DNA from: Liolophura sinensis
Taxonomy: Eukaryota; Mollusca; Polyplacophora; Chitonida; Chitonidae
Assembly (NCBI RefSeq): GCF_032854445.1
Contig: NC_088306.1
Location: 29,981,764-30,045,763 of the forward strand
DNA length: 64,000 nt
Reading direction: 5' to 3'
The notes beneath the pieces were generated by a model, which saw only the letters and a list, made by a program, of their open reading frames with translations, was not told the origin of the DNA and made no database searches. Below are positions 23,358 to 34,610 of this stretch, piece after piece (position 1 is the stretch's first letter; each line of letters starts with the position of its first letter). Made by a program: the position numbers and the translations under genes.

Positions 23358-26300
23358 CTCATTTATTAGATAAACATTTCAAATACGTATGCTGTAGATA
23401 ACTTACTCCTGAATTTTCTCAGGAATATTTTTAATGTTATTATACTTTATAGTTCCGGGGCAAACAATACATCCTTGATCCAAACAAAGCAAATACGTGA
23501 GCTCGTCCAATCCGTGATGCCAGGTATTAATATCTTGTCTGCTGCTGTTTACTGGTGTGCTAATTAGTGTCGTAATGAAACTACAATCCATCATGCTGAC
23601 TTAATTCATATGACGATATGTCCAGTGCGATCTAGATGCTGTTCTCACCGCGCTCAAAGCTGCAAGCAAGCGACTTAAGGATCTTAATAACGACGTCAAT
23701 CTTGGAACAGCGTTATAGGTTGCGTATGAGCTTTCTTTCCGGGAGTAATGGCCATTGATGTGAACCCATATTCACGGGCATAGGAAGCAAATGAAAAATG
23801 GGGAGACAAGAGTGGTGGTGGGGGACTTGACAGGGTGCATTATCCCAGCCACTGAGGCAAGAGTACAAGGGCCGCCAAGGCCCCGGAACGTCTTGGCGCG
23901 TTTGATCGTGTTTTAAGAAAGAAAAATATCCATCCTCATGTCTGTGACGAAGACGGCCTGTACTGCACATTTTGGCACAAATTTTGGATTTCGGATTGCT
24001 TCCATACTTCACCTGTATATACCTACATTCCATTGAAGTATCCATCCGTGCCAGGTGAGTGGTGTAATATTCGGCAGAGGCATTAATCAGTAGAGTGTGG
24101 GTTGAGGAGATAGTCTCACATTTTTTATTCGATTGTTACAAGTATACTAATGAAAGATTAACTTTTCTACTCTGCATTGTTTTCTGACGGAATTTCTAAC
24201 CCAAAACCTTGTAACTATCCTCAGGTATGTAGAAAACCGTACAAATATTTTCAAAGTTGTTGCTAAGTTTTTAAACGCATGTCGGTTTTAATCTTGCCTG
24301 ATTAATTGATTGACTATACCTGACCTTTTTATTTCTTCTTGCTACATGTATCTATCTGTTTTGTTTTTGTTTTTTACTGTATGTTGTCCTCATGTTTCTT
24401 TTTTTTATCTCTTATTTTACATGCCATTTACATGTGCTTGTTTGTGGCGCAAATTATTCGGTTAGATGGAGACGCCAGTAACCAATAAATTCTGCAGGTC
24501 TTATTCTAGACCAGTGCATTACATCTAATAAATTGCAAGTAATATCACTGCATTTTCTTTACCTAATTCTGCCTGAGCCATTGTGCTATATACTGTACTA
24601 TATACTACTACGTTAACATTGACATAAAGCGTTAGATTAAATCGTTCACAGAAGTAAACTCACAAGAAACTGTGTGATCAGGTATAATTGTCGTCGGTTT
24701 TAGTCTGCATGCTTACGTCTTCTGTCAGTAGTGTTCTTACTGTTATGATGTGTTCATTTACCGTTTTGACTTTTTATATTTAACATATTTGTCTCTTTTG
24801 TCGAATTACCTTAATATATTTAATCCTCAATAGGTGAGCATTGAGGATTTTGTTTCACAAATAATGAATACTGGTAGTAGATTTACTACGCATTCTCATG
24901 CTAAAGCTGGGTAGTATACTTTGACTGTAACACTGATGACCGCCGTCGTGTAGGTAAATACGACACTAATTGAACCAGTATAAAACATCCTTTATGTCCT
25001 GTTACACGTCTGTAACCGTCATCTTAATGTTAGTTCAAAAATCAAGTGGAAGAGAGTTATATAAAAGTCATTTCTGGGAAAATCTGGCTGGAAGAATTCC
25101 CATATTATGAAAGGAAACCAGAAAATGTATTTCGAAATCATCTGATTTTTGCAGGAAATTCCCAGCATATTTTTCTCGTAACTTTGGTAACTGTAGTTAT
25201 AAATCACATACATCCAGCTGATTGCTGATATGTCAAATCTGAAAGACATTCACTGACAGTCCGGTAAGGTTTATATTTAAAATAGTCCTTCCTTGATAAA
25301 TCCAGTCCAAATGACAAATAATTTAGATATCATTCACGATTCTTCCGTGCAGCATTATGTGTGAAGACATCCTTTCTGCTCGTATAGACAAAACTACTTT
25401 GAGCCAGGAAGTTAGATAAATAACCATCAGGAAGAGCGTACTTCGTGCAGAGCTTACGGACGTCATAAAATCTATACCTGAACAGATTTACATGTACACA
25501 AAACGATATTAGTTACACTCTCTATGTCTGCGCATTAATCAGTCGGAAGAAATATCGGCTGAAGGAACGCCATACTGTTTAAATACGGCGTGTTCATATT
25601 GTGCTTGTCACAGAAATACAGCGACATGCGCAGACTGATCAATCGCAGAGATGAGATAGAGACAGGTGTCTTCACCGCTCACGGGAAAGACACGTATGCC
25701 AAGCCTGCTTTGCATGATATTAATATTTATCTCTTGACAATCAGCGTCTGTATTGCACCGATGAGTTGTATTGACCTGTTATTGATGTGTTCTGATGATG
25801 TAGTGACGCCCATCCTACTTCAATAGTTTGGTGTACGGAGAACGGCTTGCTTTGGCATTCCCTGGGAGAACAGTTCCTGTCTTAACAGCTGATGGCAGGC
25901 AAATGAGGTTAAGCCAATGGGACACTGCTACGACATAGATAAAAACGACAATAGCTGACTGAAAACTCAGTGTTCTTCATTGTTCATGGGTGCAGTCATT
26001 CTGCACTTCCTAGTATACGGTAAAATTGCCTCACTTTAGGCTCTGACGGGAAACACAAGAGTCTCCAAAAACGTGAGACAGGAAACGTCAGTGGTGGATT
26101 AAGCAGACAATACTTTGCTAATGGACTACATATTCCGTCGTTTCCCTTGTAGTCCGTTAAAACATATCCAAGTATTATGCTGTGCATATTTTATTTTTCG
26201 CTATCTCGTAATTTCGCTGATAGGTAACTCAAGACTGGGCGAAAGTTACGAACTGCGCGTTTGTTCAGTATAGGTATAGTATACGAATGCCATCAGAAAT

Positions 26301-26360
26301 GTACAGATTATTTGAATTTTGCCTCAGATATATTGAAAGTAACTGACGAATGTTCGGTGT
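23358..26360. other. Non-coding stretch, no gene recognised
   Basis: Frames of 60-110 codons (for example minus 23713-24045) lack recognisable domains. A fragment of family B (TTTACCTAATTCTGCCTGAGCCATTGTGCT) lies at about 24558-24590. The rest is AT-rich and unassigned. Confidence 0.45.
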
Positions 26361-26624
26361 ATATTTATTTATTTGATTGGTGTTTTACGCCGTACTCAAG
26401 AATAATTCACTTATACGACGGAGGCCAGCGTTATGGTGGGAGGAAACGGGGCAGAGCCCGGGGAAACCCACGACCATCCGCAGGTTTGTGACAGACCTTC
26501 CTACGTACGGCCGGACTTGAAGCTAGCATGAGCTGGACTTGAACCCACAGCGACCGTATTGGTTAGAGGTTCCTGCGTCATTACTCTGCGCTAGTGCGCT
26601 AACCAACTGAGCCACGGAGGCCCC
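26361..26624 (-). mobile_element. tRNA-derived SINE, full length
   Basis: In reverse complement it begins GGGGCCTCCGTGGCTCAGTT with a canonical A box (TGGCTCAGTTGG) and a B box (GGGTTCAAGTCC). It then has CGTACGTAGGAAGGTCTGTC, GGTCGTGGGTTTCCCCGGG, GTTTCCTCCCACCATAACG, ATAAGTGAATTATTCTTGAG and GGCGTAAAACACCAATCAAA, ending in a short AAATAAAT tail. This is a good reference copy for the family. A possible short target duplication (TCGGTG) flanks it, but is too short to be sure. Confidence 0.92.
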
Positions 26625-26629
26625 TCGGT

Positions 26630-26651
26630 GGGGGTGGGGGTTGGGGTGGGG
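26630..26651 (+). other. G-quadruplex-forming G tract
   Basis: Four runs of G (5, 5, 4, 4) separated by T, TT and T. It lies six bases from the tRNA-like head of the SINE on the minus strand, that is, just upstream of that element's internal pol III promoter. Confidence 0.8.
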
Positions 26652-27104
26652 AGATAAGGTTGGGTATTGAAATGTTTTTCTGGTCAAGAAGAGTTTTAAG
26701 AAGTTTCCATACTGATACAACACAATGAAATCTCCAAAACTGTATGTTATGTTTACAAAATTACAATTATTTATTTACTGAAGAATTTTCGTTTAATTCA
26801 GCTGTGGTTAGGATTATTAGTAGTGGAACATTGAAAGCCACAAAACAACCTGTTGTGCTAAATACGTCTGCCTCCAGACGGCTTAAACAAGCCAGCTAGA
26901 GCCTCGTCTGAATAATTATACGGGTATGTCAAATTCCTCCGACAGAGAAATTCCCAAGGGAGATTAAACGCTTAAAATGACCTTCCAGGTTATATTTTGA
27001 AAGAGGTGGTTCTCTGCAAATCGATATGACTTGTCACCCCGGTGTGAACGGTCATATAAATGTCTAATATTTGGAAGAGATAAAAAATAATTTTTCGATC
27101 AGCT
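26652..27104. other. Non-coding stretch, nothing recognised
   Basis: AT-rich. No gene or repeat recognised. Confidence 0.45.
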
Positions 27105-27195
27105 TCTGTAGGTAGTTTCGTCGTCATATGACTGAAAAATTGTTGAGAACGACGTTAAACCCCAAGCACTCACTCACTCACTCTGTAGGTAGTTT
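27105..27195 (+). mobile_element. Short SINE/LINE 3'-end insertion with 14-bp target duplication
   Basis: The word TCTGTAGGTAGTTT occurs at 27105-27118 and again at 27182-27195. It flanks a 63-bp insert reading CGTCGTCATATGACTGAAAA through GACGTTAAACCCCAAGCACT to a CACT microsatellite tail. This is a textbook signature of a heavily 5'-truncated, target-primed insertion. A minus-oriented remnant of the same tail lies at 39605-39640. Confidence 0.88.
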
Positions 27196-27910
27196 TTTTA
27201 GGCATTGTGTGAAAACAAGTAAGTAAATCAGATGACAACTGATTTAATGTTTGATTAGACTTCTTTTTTTCTTCTTTGAACAAGTTTAAGACAAGTTTAC
27301 GTTAATGTAGCTTTAATGGACTTTAATGTCTTGAGTCTTGGAATGGTATGGCTAGGGAGGTAAAGACGGGCTGGGAGATATCTAAAACAAGCCGAGCCTA
27401 AGTGAAGTAGTTAGCGAGTGTAAACGGATCTGTTCCAAATGGTGTATTAAAGCCGCTGTTGTGTGACGAGACCGTGAAAACAAAACCTATTAGCAAGGTT
27501 TAGAAGTCTCCTGAGGGATGCATTGGATCGGTAAATAATGGAGAGCTTGTCACTTTTACGGTTATTCCTTCTAACAGCCTTAAAACGAAGACAGAATTGG
27601 GCAGCTCTGTGTATAAGAGAGACAAGCCGCCAGTCATGCTGAATAAAGAGGTGTTGTTACTACTCATGCGCCTCTTCATGTTAAAATTGAAATACTCTTC
27701 CTTACTGCTTCAAGCATGAATCAATGCACTGATCTGTCTTGTACCCCGGAAAGTACAAGACATATTTGGAGTAGCCAAAACAGACGTAAAGAAATCTTGC
27801 CTAAACTGAGTTTACCACATCGCCTTGACATTGGCATATTTTTATCTTGGCCATACATAAGGTAATGATGTATATTAAGTTTTAGCAGCTTCAGCATTAC
27901 TCAGAAGAGC
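27196..27910. other. Non-coding stretch, nothing recognised
   Basis: No convincing frame or repeat. Confidence 0.45.
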
Positions 27911-28305
27911 TCACCCAGCCGGAGAGCCACGGTAATCTATGTGTTAGCTAGGTTTCTGATGTCGTATAATTGCTTGTGTAGACACAGTTTTAAAACGAAG
28001 CTTAAGCCTTGACGACCCACACCAGTGGTAAATGTTTACCGTGCTCTTATCTACGGAGATCTCGATCAATTGATAATTTTGACAGCTACCGACGTGAAAC
28101 GCGGACTTGGGAGAGGACAGGTGCGGCTAAGGGTTGTTCAACTGTCATCTTTATGAAGACCACTTCGGTCACACTCTACGGCTGTGCAGACACTCCAGTG
28201 TAAGCTCTGTGCGGCCAAAACCTCTGTGCGGCCGTCGAGTTGATGAACAAATTGCTCCTTTCTTAACGCTATGTTCCAATAATTACTGTGGCTCTCCAGC
28301 TAGGT
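27911..28305. mobile_element. MITE-like element with ~22-bp inverted ends
   Basis: CAGCCGGAGAGCCACGGTAAT near 27917 is matched, in reverse complement, by CTAGCTGGAGAGCCACAGTAATT near 28274-28300, with only a few mismatches. Neither flank shows a convincing target duplication. The inside has no transposase; a 64-codon frame (28009-28203) is not recognisable. Length about 390 bp. Superfamily cannot be assigned. Confidence 0.5.
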
Positions 28306-28764
28306 AGGTGCAATACTTCTACAACCAGCACTAATGGTTTACCGGGAGTTAATATGCTTCAGGTCTCCACGGGCATTCTTATGGCGCGTGTAAAAGGCTC
28401 AAGAGACATGTACTAAAGAAGAACGCTTAGTCATACAGACTGTGAACGGGGATCATTTCCCGAAAAAGGAAGTTGGTTCCAAGCTCAGTACAATTATTTT
28501 CTGCTGTTATAAACTACAATGCTTGTGAACCACGGTAGATAATCTTAAATGTTTCCTCAAACATTGCACTTTTGGAAGCAAGTAAATATTGTAAAGTATT
28601 TAAAATTTTCCAGTGGACATCATCCTAACTTCAAAACTAACCTCTAAATACATTTGTAAGATGAAGAATATTTTGCAAACTGTTTGCTTTCCGAGCCCAT
28701 CTGTACAGAAAGTGTGGCGTATTACGGTAAAGAACATAAGAGTAGACCGCGTAGACCGACTATT
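28306..28764. other. Non-coding stretch, nothing recognised
   Basis: No gene or repeat recognised. Confidence 0.45.
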
Positions 28765-28990
28765 TAATTGGCGATATTCAAGAATATTCCACTTATACCA
28801 CGACGACCAGCAAAATGATGGGAGGAAACAGGACAGAACCTGGGGAAACGACCATCTGCTTGTTGCTGACAGACACTCCCAAGTATGACCGGGAAGAAAT
28901 CCAGCATAGACTGGACAGCAATTGCATTGGTGACACGGTCTTGGGTTATTCTGCTGCTCTAACACTCTAACCACTCAGCCACGAAGCTCC
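28765..28990 (-). mobile_element. tRNA-derived SINE, diverged
   Basis: In reverse complement: head GGGAGCTTCGTGGCTGAGTG (A box), then GACCGTGTCACCAATGCAAT, the body GGTCGTTTCCCCAGGTTCTG and TTTCCTCCCATCATTTTGCT, and AAGTGGAATATTCTTGAATA near the end. More diverged than the copies at 26361 and 58941, so older. Confidence 0.85.
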
Positions 28991-29094
28991 CTCCTTCCAC
29001 CCGGAGTTATTAGCTGACGTGTCAAAACCCGACCACCTTCAGAATGTTCAGAAATACGACATAAACACGTACATTAATCACACAAAACAGTACA

Positions 29095-29540
29095 TATACT
29101 AAATTATTAATTTAATTAATTCGAATATTTTTAAAATTATATTTTTGTAAGTTAATGAACTATTAGATTAATAAATAATTTAATTAATAATTTAATTATT
29201 TTACCAGCTAATTTATAAGTTAATCAGATTAATTATCAATTATCAAATTAATAAAATCATTAAAAATAATTGCGTTCATACTTAATTAGTACATTTGTTA
29301 ATTATTAAATTCCGCCGTCGTATAAGTGAAATATTCTTGAGTGCGGCGTAAAACACCAATAAAACAAACTAATACATTAATTCATTTTAAATTAAAAAAT
29401 TACTTAGTAAATTACTGCATAATTTACTTAATCTCTTTCTTAATAAATAATAAGAAAATAAATTATTTCATATATTTAAAAAGTATTTTAATAATTCATA
29501 AATTAATAAATTAATTCTGTTTGTTAGTAATTATTTCGAA
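29095..29540. repeat. Extremely AT-rich TTAATTAAT-like block
   Basis: About 440 bases composed almost wholly of A and T, with many short overlapping words such as TTAATTAAT and TAATAAAT. There is one SINE-tail insertion inside (29312-29372). No frame. It could have expanded from a SINE tail microsatellite. Confidence 0.75.
29312..29372 (+). mobile_element. tRNA-SINE 3' fragment
   Basis: CCGCCGTCGTATAAGTGAAA then TATTCTTGAGTGCGGCGTAA and AACACCAATAAAACAAAC match the SINE end. It interrupts the AT-rich block. Confidence 0.85.
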
Positions 29541-30044
29541 CAAATACTTCATGCCAAGAAGTTCTCCACTTTCATGCTCAAGCAAATACTCTTTGCTGTT
29601 TGATTTTCATGGGATGTCTCGTTGTTTATTGAGTATCTTGAATTTCTCACCAGTAATGTGAGAAACACAAATAAATGTGTGGAGAAGTATACCACTGCGT
29701 TACATGATGGTTCATATAGTACTTCATGCCTGACTGGCCACTGGAGCGATCTTACTAAAATTACACAACGTTGTATTGCCAAATTTATATGAGAGAATTT
29801 TGCAGTCTGCAATTCACGACTAGCCTTGGAAATTTAACCAAAATGTATCGGGAAGCGTCCTTCTATAATTGTGAACTCGGCCGTTCTGTGATTGTATGCG
29901 TCAGTGTGGCACATACAATTCGAATGATATCTAGGGTACTACGTTAAACACCAATCAAATAACTAAAATACATATACTGAGAGTGTGGCATAGTTTTCAG
30001 TATTATGTACTTCTGGTAAGAGTTCTGAGAACTCTTAGGATCGA
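29541..30044. other. Non-coding stretch with a SINE tail remnant
   Basis: TACTACGTTAAACACCAATC then AAATAACTAAAATA at 29938-29970 looks like a degenerate SINE tail. The 87-codon minus frame here (29549-29812) has no recognised motif. Confidence 0.45.
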
Positions 30045-30450
30045 TTCGTCGAAACAGGCATTTACATGCCATACGTCAACCAACATGGACGTTCCGGGTC
30101 AATAATCGCAAGGACAATTCCCAAAAACGACGAATAACGCAAAGCACGAAAGAACCGAGACAATACATAAAGTTTGAAAATAGGGCGGAATCATTCAAAG
30201 AGAAGGAGTCAACAGTTGTCAGTGATGTTGGAAAGGCGCCAGCTGCATGTATGTTGTAGGCGACTGAGTGAAATCGGTATTTAAATCGTTTAAATATATG
30301 CTAGTATATACGTTCTCGATTCTAAAATAGGTTTTTCATATATGTTCATATATCCAACGTAGCCGTCTAATTCAACACGATGAATATACACAGCCCCGAA
30401 TTAAGCGGAATTAGACACAATTATGAAGCTGAGTGTCACAGATTATGGAC
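30045..30450 (+). mobile_element. Interspersed repeat family A (copy 4, near complete)
   Basis: Begins TTCGTCGAAACAGGCATTTA, then CAACATGGACGTTCCGGGTC, AATAATCGCAAGGACAATTC, AAAAACGACGAATAACGCAA, AGGGCGGAATCATTCAAAGA and ATATCCAACGTAGCCGTCTA. It ends with GAATTAAGCGGAATTAGACA. No open frame. About 405 bp including an inner AT-rich insert. Confidence 0.8.
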
Positions 30451-31008
30451 GCAGTGAAGTAAGTATATATCAACATTTTATAGGAATTCTGATCAGCACA
30501 GGTTGTGCTCGATGTTGAACAGACGTTTGCCTGTTCTCGTACAAATGTTACTTTGTGCAGAAGTGATTAACGAGTAACATTTATCAAGCTATCTTCCTCA
30601 TTTAGCGGACGGTATAAAGATAATATGCCAACCCTAAAAGTGTATAACAAAGACTATGAGAATTTCAGTGGATTAAACGGAAACGACGGATTGTCCAGAT
30701 TGTATATCTTACCCTGATTTGTATCTTAACAAAGTCACATTTTCCCCTGTCGGAACAGAAATACGTATCTTTTCAGTTTTAACACTGCTCATTATCTGTA
30801 CTTAGAAAGCAATATACAGCAAGATTCTGCTTTGTTCACCATTTGTGTTTTATGACGATTTCAATCAACGCCAATAGATATTACAATAAAAACTATTGTG
30901 TCAACCATATTCTGTCAAACGCCTTCATTCTAAGGTTCTTAAATTTCCAGTGGGTACCGTTGTGACTAATAACGTGTTCAGAATCTCTGCCACTCTGAGA
31001 CATAATTA
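30451..31008. other. Non-coding stretch, nothing recognised
   Basis: AT-rich. No gene or repeat recognised. Confidence 0.45.
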
Positions 31009-31255
31009 GGGGACCGCTTCGGCGGCCTAATGGTTAGAGCGTCCGCCTCGAGGGGTCAAACCCGGGTCAGGTTACACCAGACCCAAATACAATAGTACTT
31101 GTTGCTGCTTCACCTGGCGTTCAGCACTGGCAAGCTAGAGCAAGGAAACTGAACTTGCTGGCCCGGTGTCACTGTAATGTGACTGGATCGGGTGTCATGT
31201 CTGATGTCTTCGGCGTGATACTTCTTTGTGCAAGAATGCATGAAAATTGTGACCT
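31009..31255 (+). mobile_element. Second tRNA-derived SINE family (copy 1)
   Basis: The head GGGACCGCTTCGGCGGCCTA and ATGGTTAGAGCGTCCGCCTC is tRNA-like (A box). The B-box-like word GGGTCAAACCC follows with part of the stem missing. The body runs CAGCACTGGCAAGCTAGAGC, AAGGAAACTGAACTTGCTGG, CCCGGTGTCACTGTAATGTG and GGGTGTCATGTCTGATGTCT. The reverse complement of 61655-61890 matches in the same order. Unrelated in body to the commoner SINE of this window. Confidence 0.82.
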
Positions 31256-32469
31256 CAGTTTACATTGTGAAGGAGCGTGAAGCCTGCAACATTGTATTCG
31301 TTCTGTCTTTTGTTCTCGGCTTTGAGCAGAAGATCAAAAAGACATAATCTCTTTGCTGGCCTATTGAACAAGGCCCTGTGCGAATGATGCTTGGTAATAT
31401 TAGGGTCAAATCTCGTACATTCCGTTTTATTCCTTAACCTTTTTCTTCCCCTTTTCCGCACTTATCGTTACTATTACCAGTATAATTTGTTCAGAACGTA
31501 CAGGGCCGATTCCCGGAAAGGCTGGCATCGACAGCTATATTTTTGCCAAATTTTGTGACTAAATTTGCGGTCCTGGAGCGTACCTAGAGTATGAATCGTT
31601 GAAAACTGCTGATTGCTTTTCTCTATAGGAATCAGTCCTAAATTCTTCCTCAGCAGACTTCCTCTGTTCTTAGGAGCTTTTTCTCTGAAGATCAGTCCAG
31701 AAAATGGACTTGCGAGTATTGATCCGGAACGCCCATTATGGTCGACTTTTAATAGACATGAACGAATGTCCGTCACGACACTTTGACTTAAGACTTGCAG
31801 AAGTACATACATGTGTCATTATGCCTTAACGTTGACGTCTAAGGAGCTATGATGGAGACAGCGTGAACTAAAACTTGTTAGCTTAAACTGACAGCCGATA
31901 ATGACAGATATCATCAGGACGTCCTCACCGGGTCTTAATTAATGTACCTCTATGATTAAGGCGGTTAACCAAGACGTGTTCTAAAGACTTTACCTTATCG
32001 CGCCAACACCTGAATATCCGATTACCTCGACATGAAGGTGTTATCCTCTACATTGTGATCAAGCCATGGTTATTGAAATCTGGCTCGGTACGGGTGTTTA
32101 TTGTGTGCCGTTGTGGGCCTTTTCAGTATGAATCCCACGTGAACCTTAATTCACTGTTCCGCAGATCAACAGTATCCTTAAGAAAAATAGTCTGGTTCGC
32201 TTTTTGGTCGATAAAGCAATTTCACGAGCGCTTTCCCGATTCCGTAATACATCTGAGTTTTGAAATAAGTCTTGTATGAACGTTTGCGCACAAATTCCCG
32301 TAACATCGACATCTCCGTTTTTGCTTATAATTTGCGAGCTGTTCCCATGTGATTATGTGTAAATTTGAGAGCCTCCATGTATCTTAAATGGACATATATC
32401 GTAGTGCCAAGGAAATAAACTAGAAATGTATAATCAATCAATATATGACACATGAATAAAAATAAAATA
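31256..32469. other. Non-coding stretch, no gene recognised
   Basis: Frames of 68-112 codons (for example minus 31474-31812) have no recognised domain. Two related words, ATATCCGATTACCTCGACATG near 32013 and ATATCCGATTATTTCGGCATG near 35335, mark a diverged repeat pair. Confidence 0.4.
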
Positions 32470-32560
32470 AATTATTTCTTATTAGATTGTTGGTTAACGC
32501 CATATCCTAGCATGTTGGTAAACGCCATACCTGAGAATTTTAAATAAATTAATAAATAAA
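32470..32560 (-). mobile_element. Degenerate SINE tail duplication
   Basis: TTGTTGGTTAACGCCATATC and a second GTTGGTAAACGCCATACCTG, followed by TAAATAAATTAATAAATAAA. It looks like a duplicated, decayed SINE tail. Confidence 0.45.
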
Positions 32561-32639
32561 TGTATGAATGAATAAAATATGAATTGAGTTTTTTCATCAA
32601 TGAAGTCCAGAGTGAATTGCTAGCCAATAAATATACTAA

Positions 32640-33045
32640 TGTATGTGTCGAAACAGACATTCGAATGGGCCATGATGGGCGTTCCTGGTCATCAATCGCA
32701 GGGCCAATTCCCAAAACGACGTTCAACACAAACTACCAAAGAACAAAAAAAAAAGTAAATTAAGTACGAAAATAGGACGGAATCTTCCGAAGAGAAGCAG
32801 CCTGCAGTTTTTAATGATATGGGGAAGATGCAAAGTATGTTCCAGGCCACTGGGAGAAATTAGCATTCAAACCGTGTACCATGCTAGAGTAGAAGTTGTC
32901 GATAATAAAATATGTATCTCAGTTGTGCTTTGATTGCAACTGTTCATGTATCAAATGTGGCGATCTAATTCAAAACGATGAATATCATGCCCCTAGCCCT
33001 GGTTTAAGCAGAATTAGACACAATCATGGAGCAGAATATCAGGGA
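32640..33045 (+). mobile_element. Interspersed repeat family A (copy 5, near complete)
   Basis: Begins TATGTGTCGAAACAGACATTCG, then GATGGGCGTTCCTGGTCATC, AATCGCAGGGCCAATTCCCA, AAACGACGTTCAACACAAAC, AAATAGGACGGAATCTTCC, CAAATGTGGCGATCTAATTC and GCAGAATTAGACACAATCAT at the end. Together with copies 3, 4 and 7 it defines the family. Confidence 0.82.
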
Positions 33046-33099
33046 TTTTGAACGCTATGTCCATATTTACTTACAAGGGAATTATACTCATTCTACAAC

Positions 33100-33510
33100 T
33101 TAAAAAAACTTGGAGTGAAGGCGTTTGATGGAATACCTTGTGAAGTTGATTGAAATCGTCACATAACACACTTTAACAAATGCTACAAGGCGAGATAAAT
33201 ATATACACACGTGATATGCAGGGCCGTTCAGTATATTGCTGTCCAAGTAAGGATAATATATAATGTCAAAATTGAAACTATCCCTTTTGACACACAGTCT
33301 GCGAGAGAGGAAACCGTTTTGATCTTTGTACAAATATAAATCCAGATAAGATGTGCCATCTGGAGAGTCTGTGGTTTCCTTTAAATCTAGCAGAGGTCGA
33401 TATAGATCTATTACAGTCTTTGCTATATGTGGATTCCTTAAAGTTAGCAGATCATCAATATACCGTTTGGTGAATGAGAAATATCGAGCCTGGTTAGAAT
33501 TACTCCTTAA
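33100..33510 (-). pseudogene. Reverse transcriptase fragment (YIDD motif), dead retroelement
   Basis: The minus frame reads open from just after a TAA at 33513-33511 down to the stop at 33100. It contains SFTKRYIDDLLTLRNP with YIDD at 33462-33451, the (F/Y)xDD catalytic motif of reverse transcriptases. It is followed by SYLDLYLYKDQNG and then VKRDSFNFDIIYYPYLDSN, PAYHVCIYLSRLVAF and KRLHSKFF. This order (YIDD, YLDL, a DFNF.IVNFP-like and YGVYISQL-like block) is, from memory, typical of an abundant animal retroelement RT. Only the palm end and thumb remain; the N-terminal half is missing or too decayed to read. No poly-A tail or LTR was seen. The exact clade is not assigned. Confidence 0.78.
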
Positions 33511-33886
33511 TTACTCAAGTTCTCTAAACTGCATTCATAGTGCTTGGTGACCAGCAAAGTATAGAGGGAATCAAAATAATGGTTGGCGTTGTGTCAGCAT
33601 AGATTGGAGATTGATGGGTTACTCAAAGTGCCAGATGACAGAAACGACAACTCTGCTGTAACTTTGCAGTGTCTGAGTACCACGTCGCTCTCAAAGTCAC
33701 TCCCTTTACTTATACTCCCACAAAGCTATAAAAGCTTACATTTACTTTTCTTGGAGTAGTGCCAAACTTCTGTACTTTCGCAGGAGAAACAAAATAAGTG
33801 CCTTATGTGCGAGGTGACAGAATTCTGGCACTACACTAAGAAAAATAAATATGAGGTTTCATATCTCGGCTGGAGTGTAAGCAAAT
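33511..33886. other. Possible decayed extension of the RT element
   Basis: It lies upstream (minus strand) of the RT fragment but no clear frame can be followed across the TAA at 33513. Nothing else recognised. Confidence 0.35.
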
Positions 33887-34131
33887 GTAGAATTGTTTCG
33901 AGCTACATGTACGTGCCACCAAGTCGCCTAAAGGTGTGAGATTCTGTAGAATTGTTTAGAGCTACATGTACGTGCCACCCAAGTCACCTAAACGTGTGAG
34001 ATTCTGTGGAATTGTTTCGAGCTACATGAACGTGCCACCCAAGTCACCTAAACGTGTGAGATTCTGTGGAATTGTTTAGAGCTACACGTACGTGCCACCC
34101 AAGTCACCTAAACGTGTGACATTTTGTAGAA
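33887..34131 (+). repeat. 60-bp tandem repeat, 4 units
   Basis: Units start GTAGAATTGTTTCGAGCTAC (or variants) at 33887, 33946, 34006 and 34066, continue ATGTACGTGCCACCCAAGTC and ACCTAAACGTGTGAGATTCT. Units are about 95 percent alike by eye; the first is one base shorter. Recent amplification. Confidence 0.93.
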
Positions 34132-34610
34132 GAAAGAACAACACAGCATATAGACTTCTGAACCGCTGTGTGAAAGACGGTAGGGACTAATATGACTTCC
34201 TGGTGAACTCACGGATGAGCCCAATGTCCTTGACAAGAAGGTTTTAATGAGACTGTAAATACGAAACGACTGACACCATAGTGAAATGGCCACACTTGGA
34301 TTTAACGAGGGGAAAACATAAACCTTGTACAAGCGTCACATGTAAAGCTGTAAAAAGCTATTTGTTAAAGCTAGGAGATGTGCTGTTCCGTAATTGTATA
34401 AACTTCAAGCTCAGTTTTGTTTGTTGGGTATTTGGGACCACCTCTTGGTACGCATCATCTTGGAATAATAATGTTCTAAAGTAGAATGTGAAGCGTGTGT
34501 AATAAATTTACTTGCTTGGTCAATATTTCTAAGAAATGTGTGAAACCAGAATTTTAATCATATTATTTTATATTTTAATGTCTTCATAAATGTTGTTATT
34601 AGTCTCATTT
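34132..34610. other. Non-coding stretch, nothing recognised
   Basis: Short frames only. No repeat recognised. Confidence 0.45.

Noticed and set aside
26560-26624. Possible tRNA gene at the SINE head
   Set aside because: The A and B boxes are present but the downstream SINE body and tail show it is a SINE promoter, and the cloverleaf pairing is not kept.
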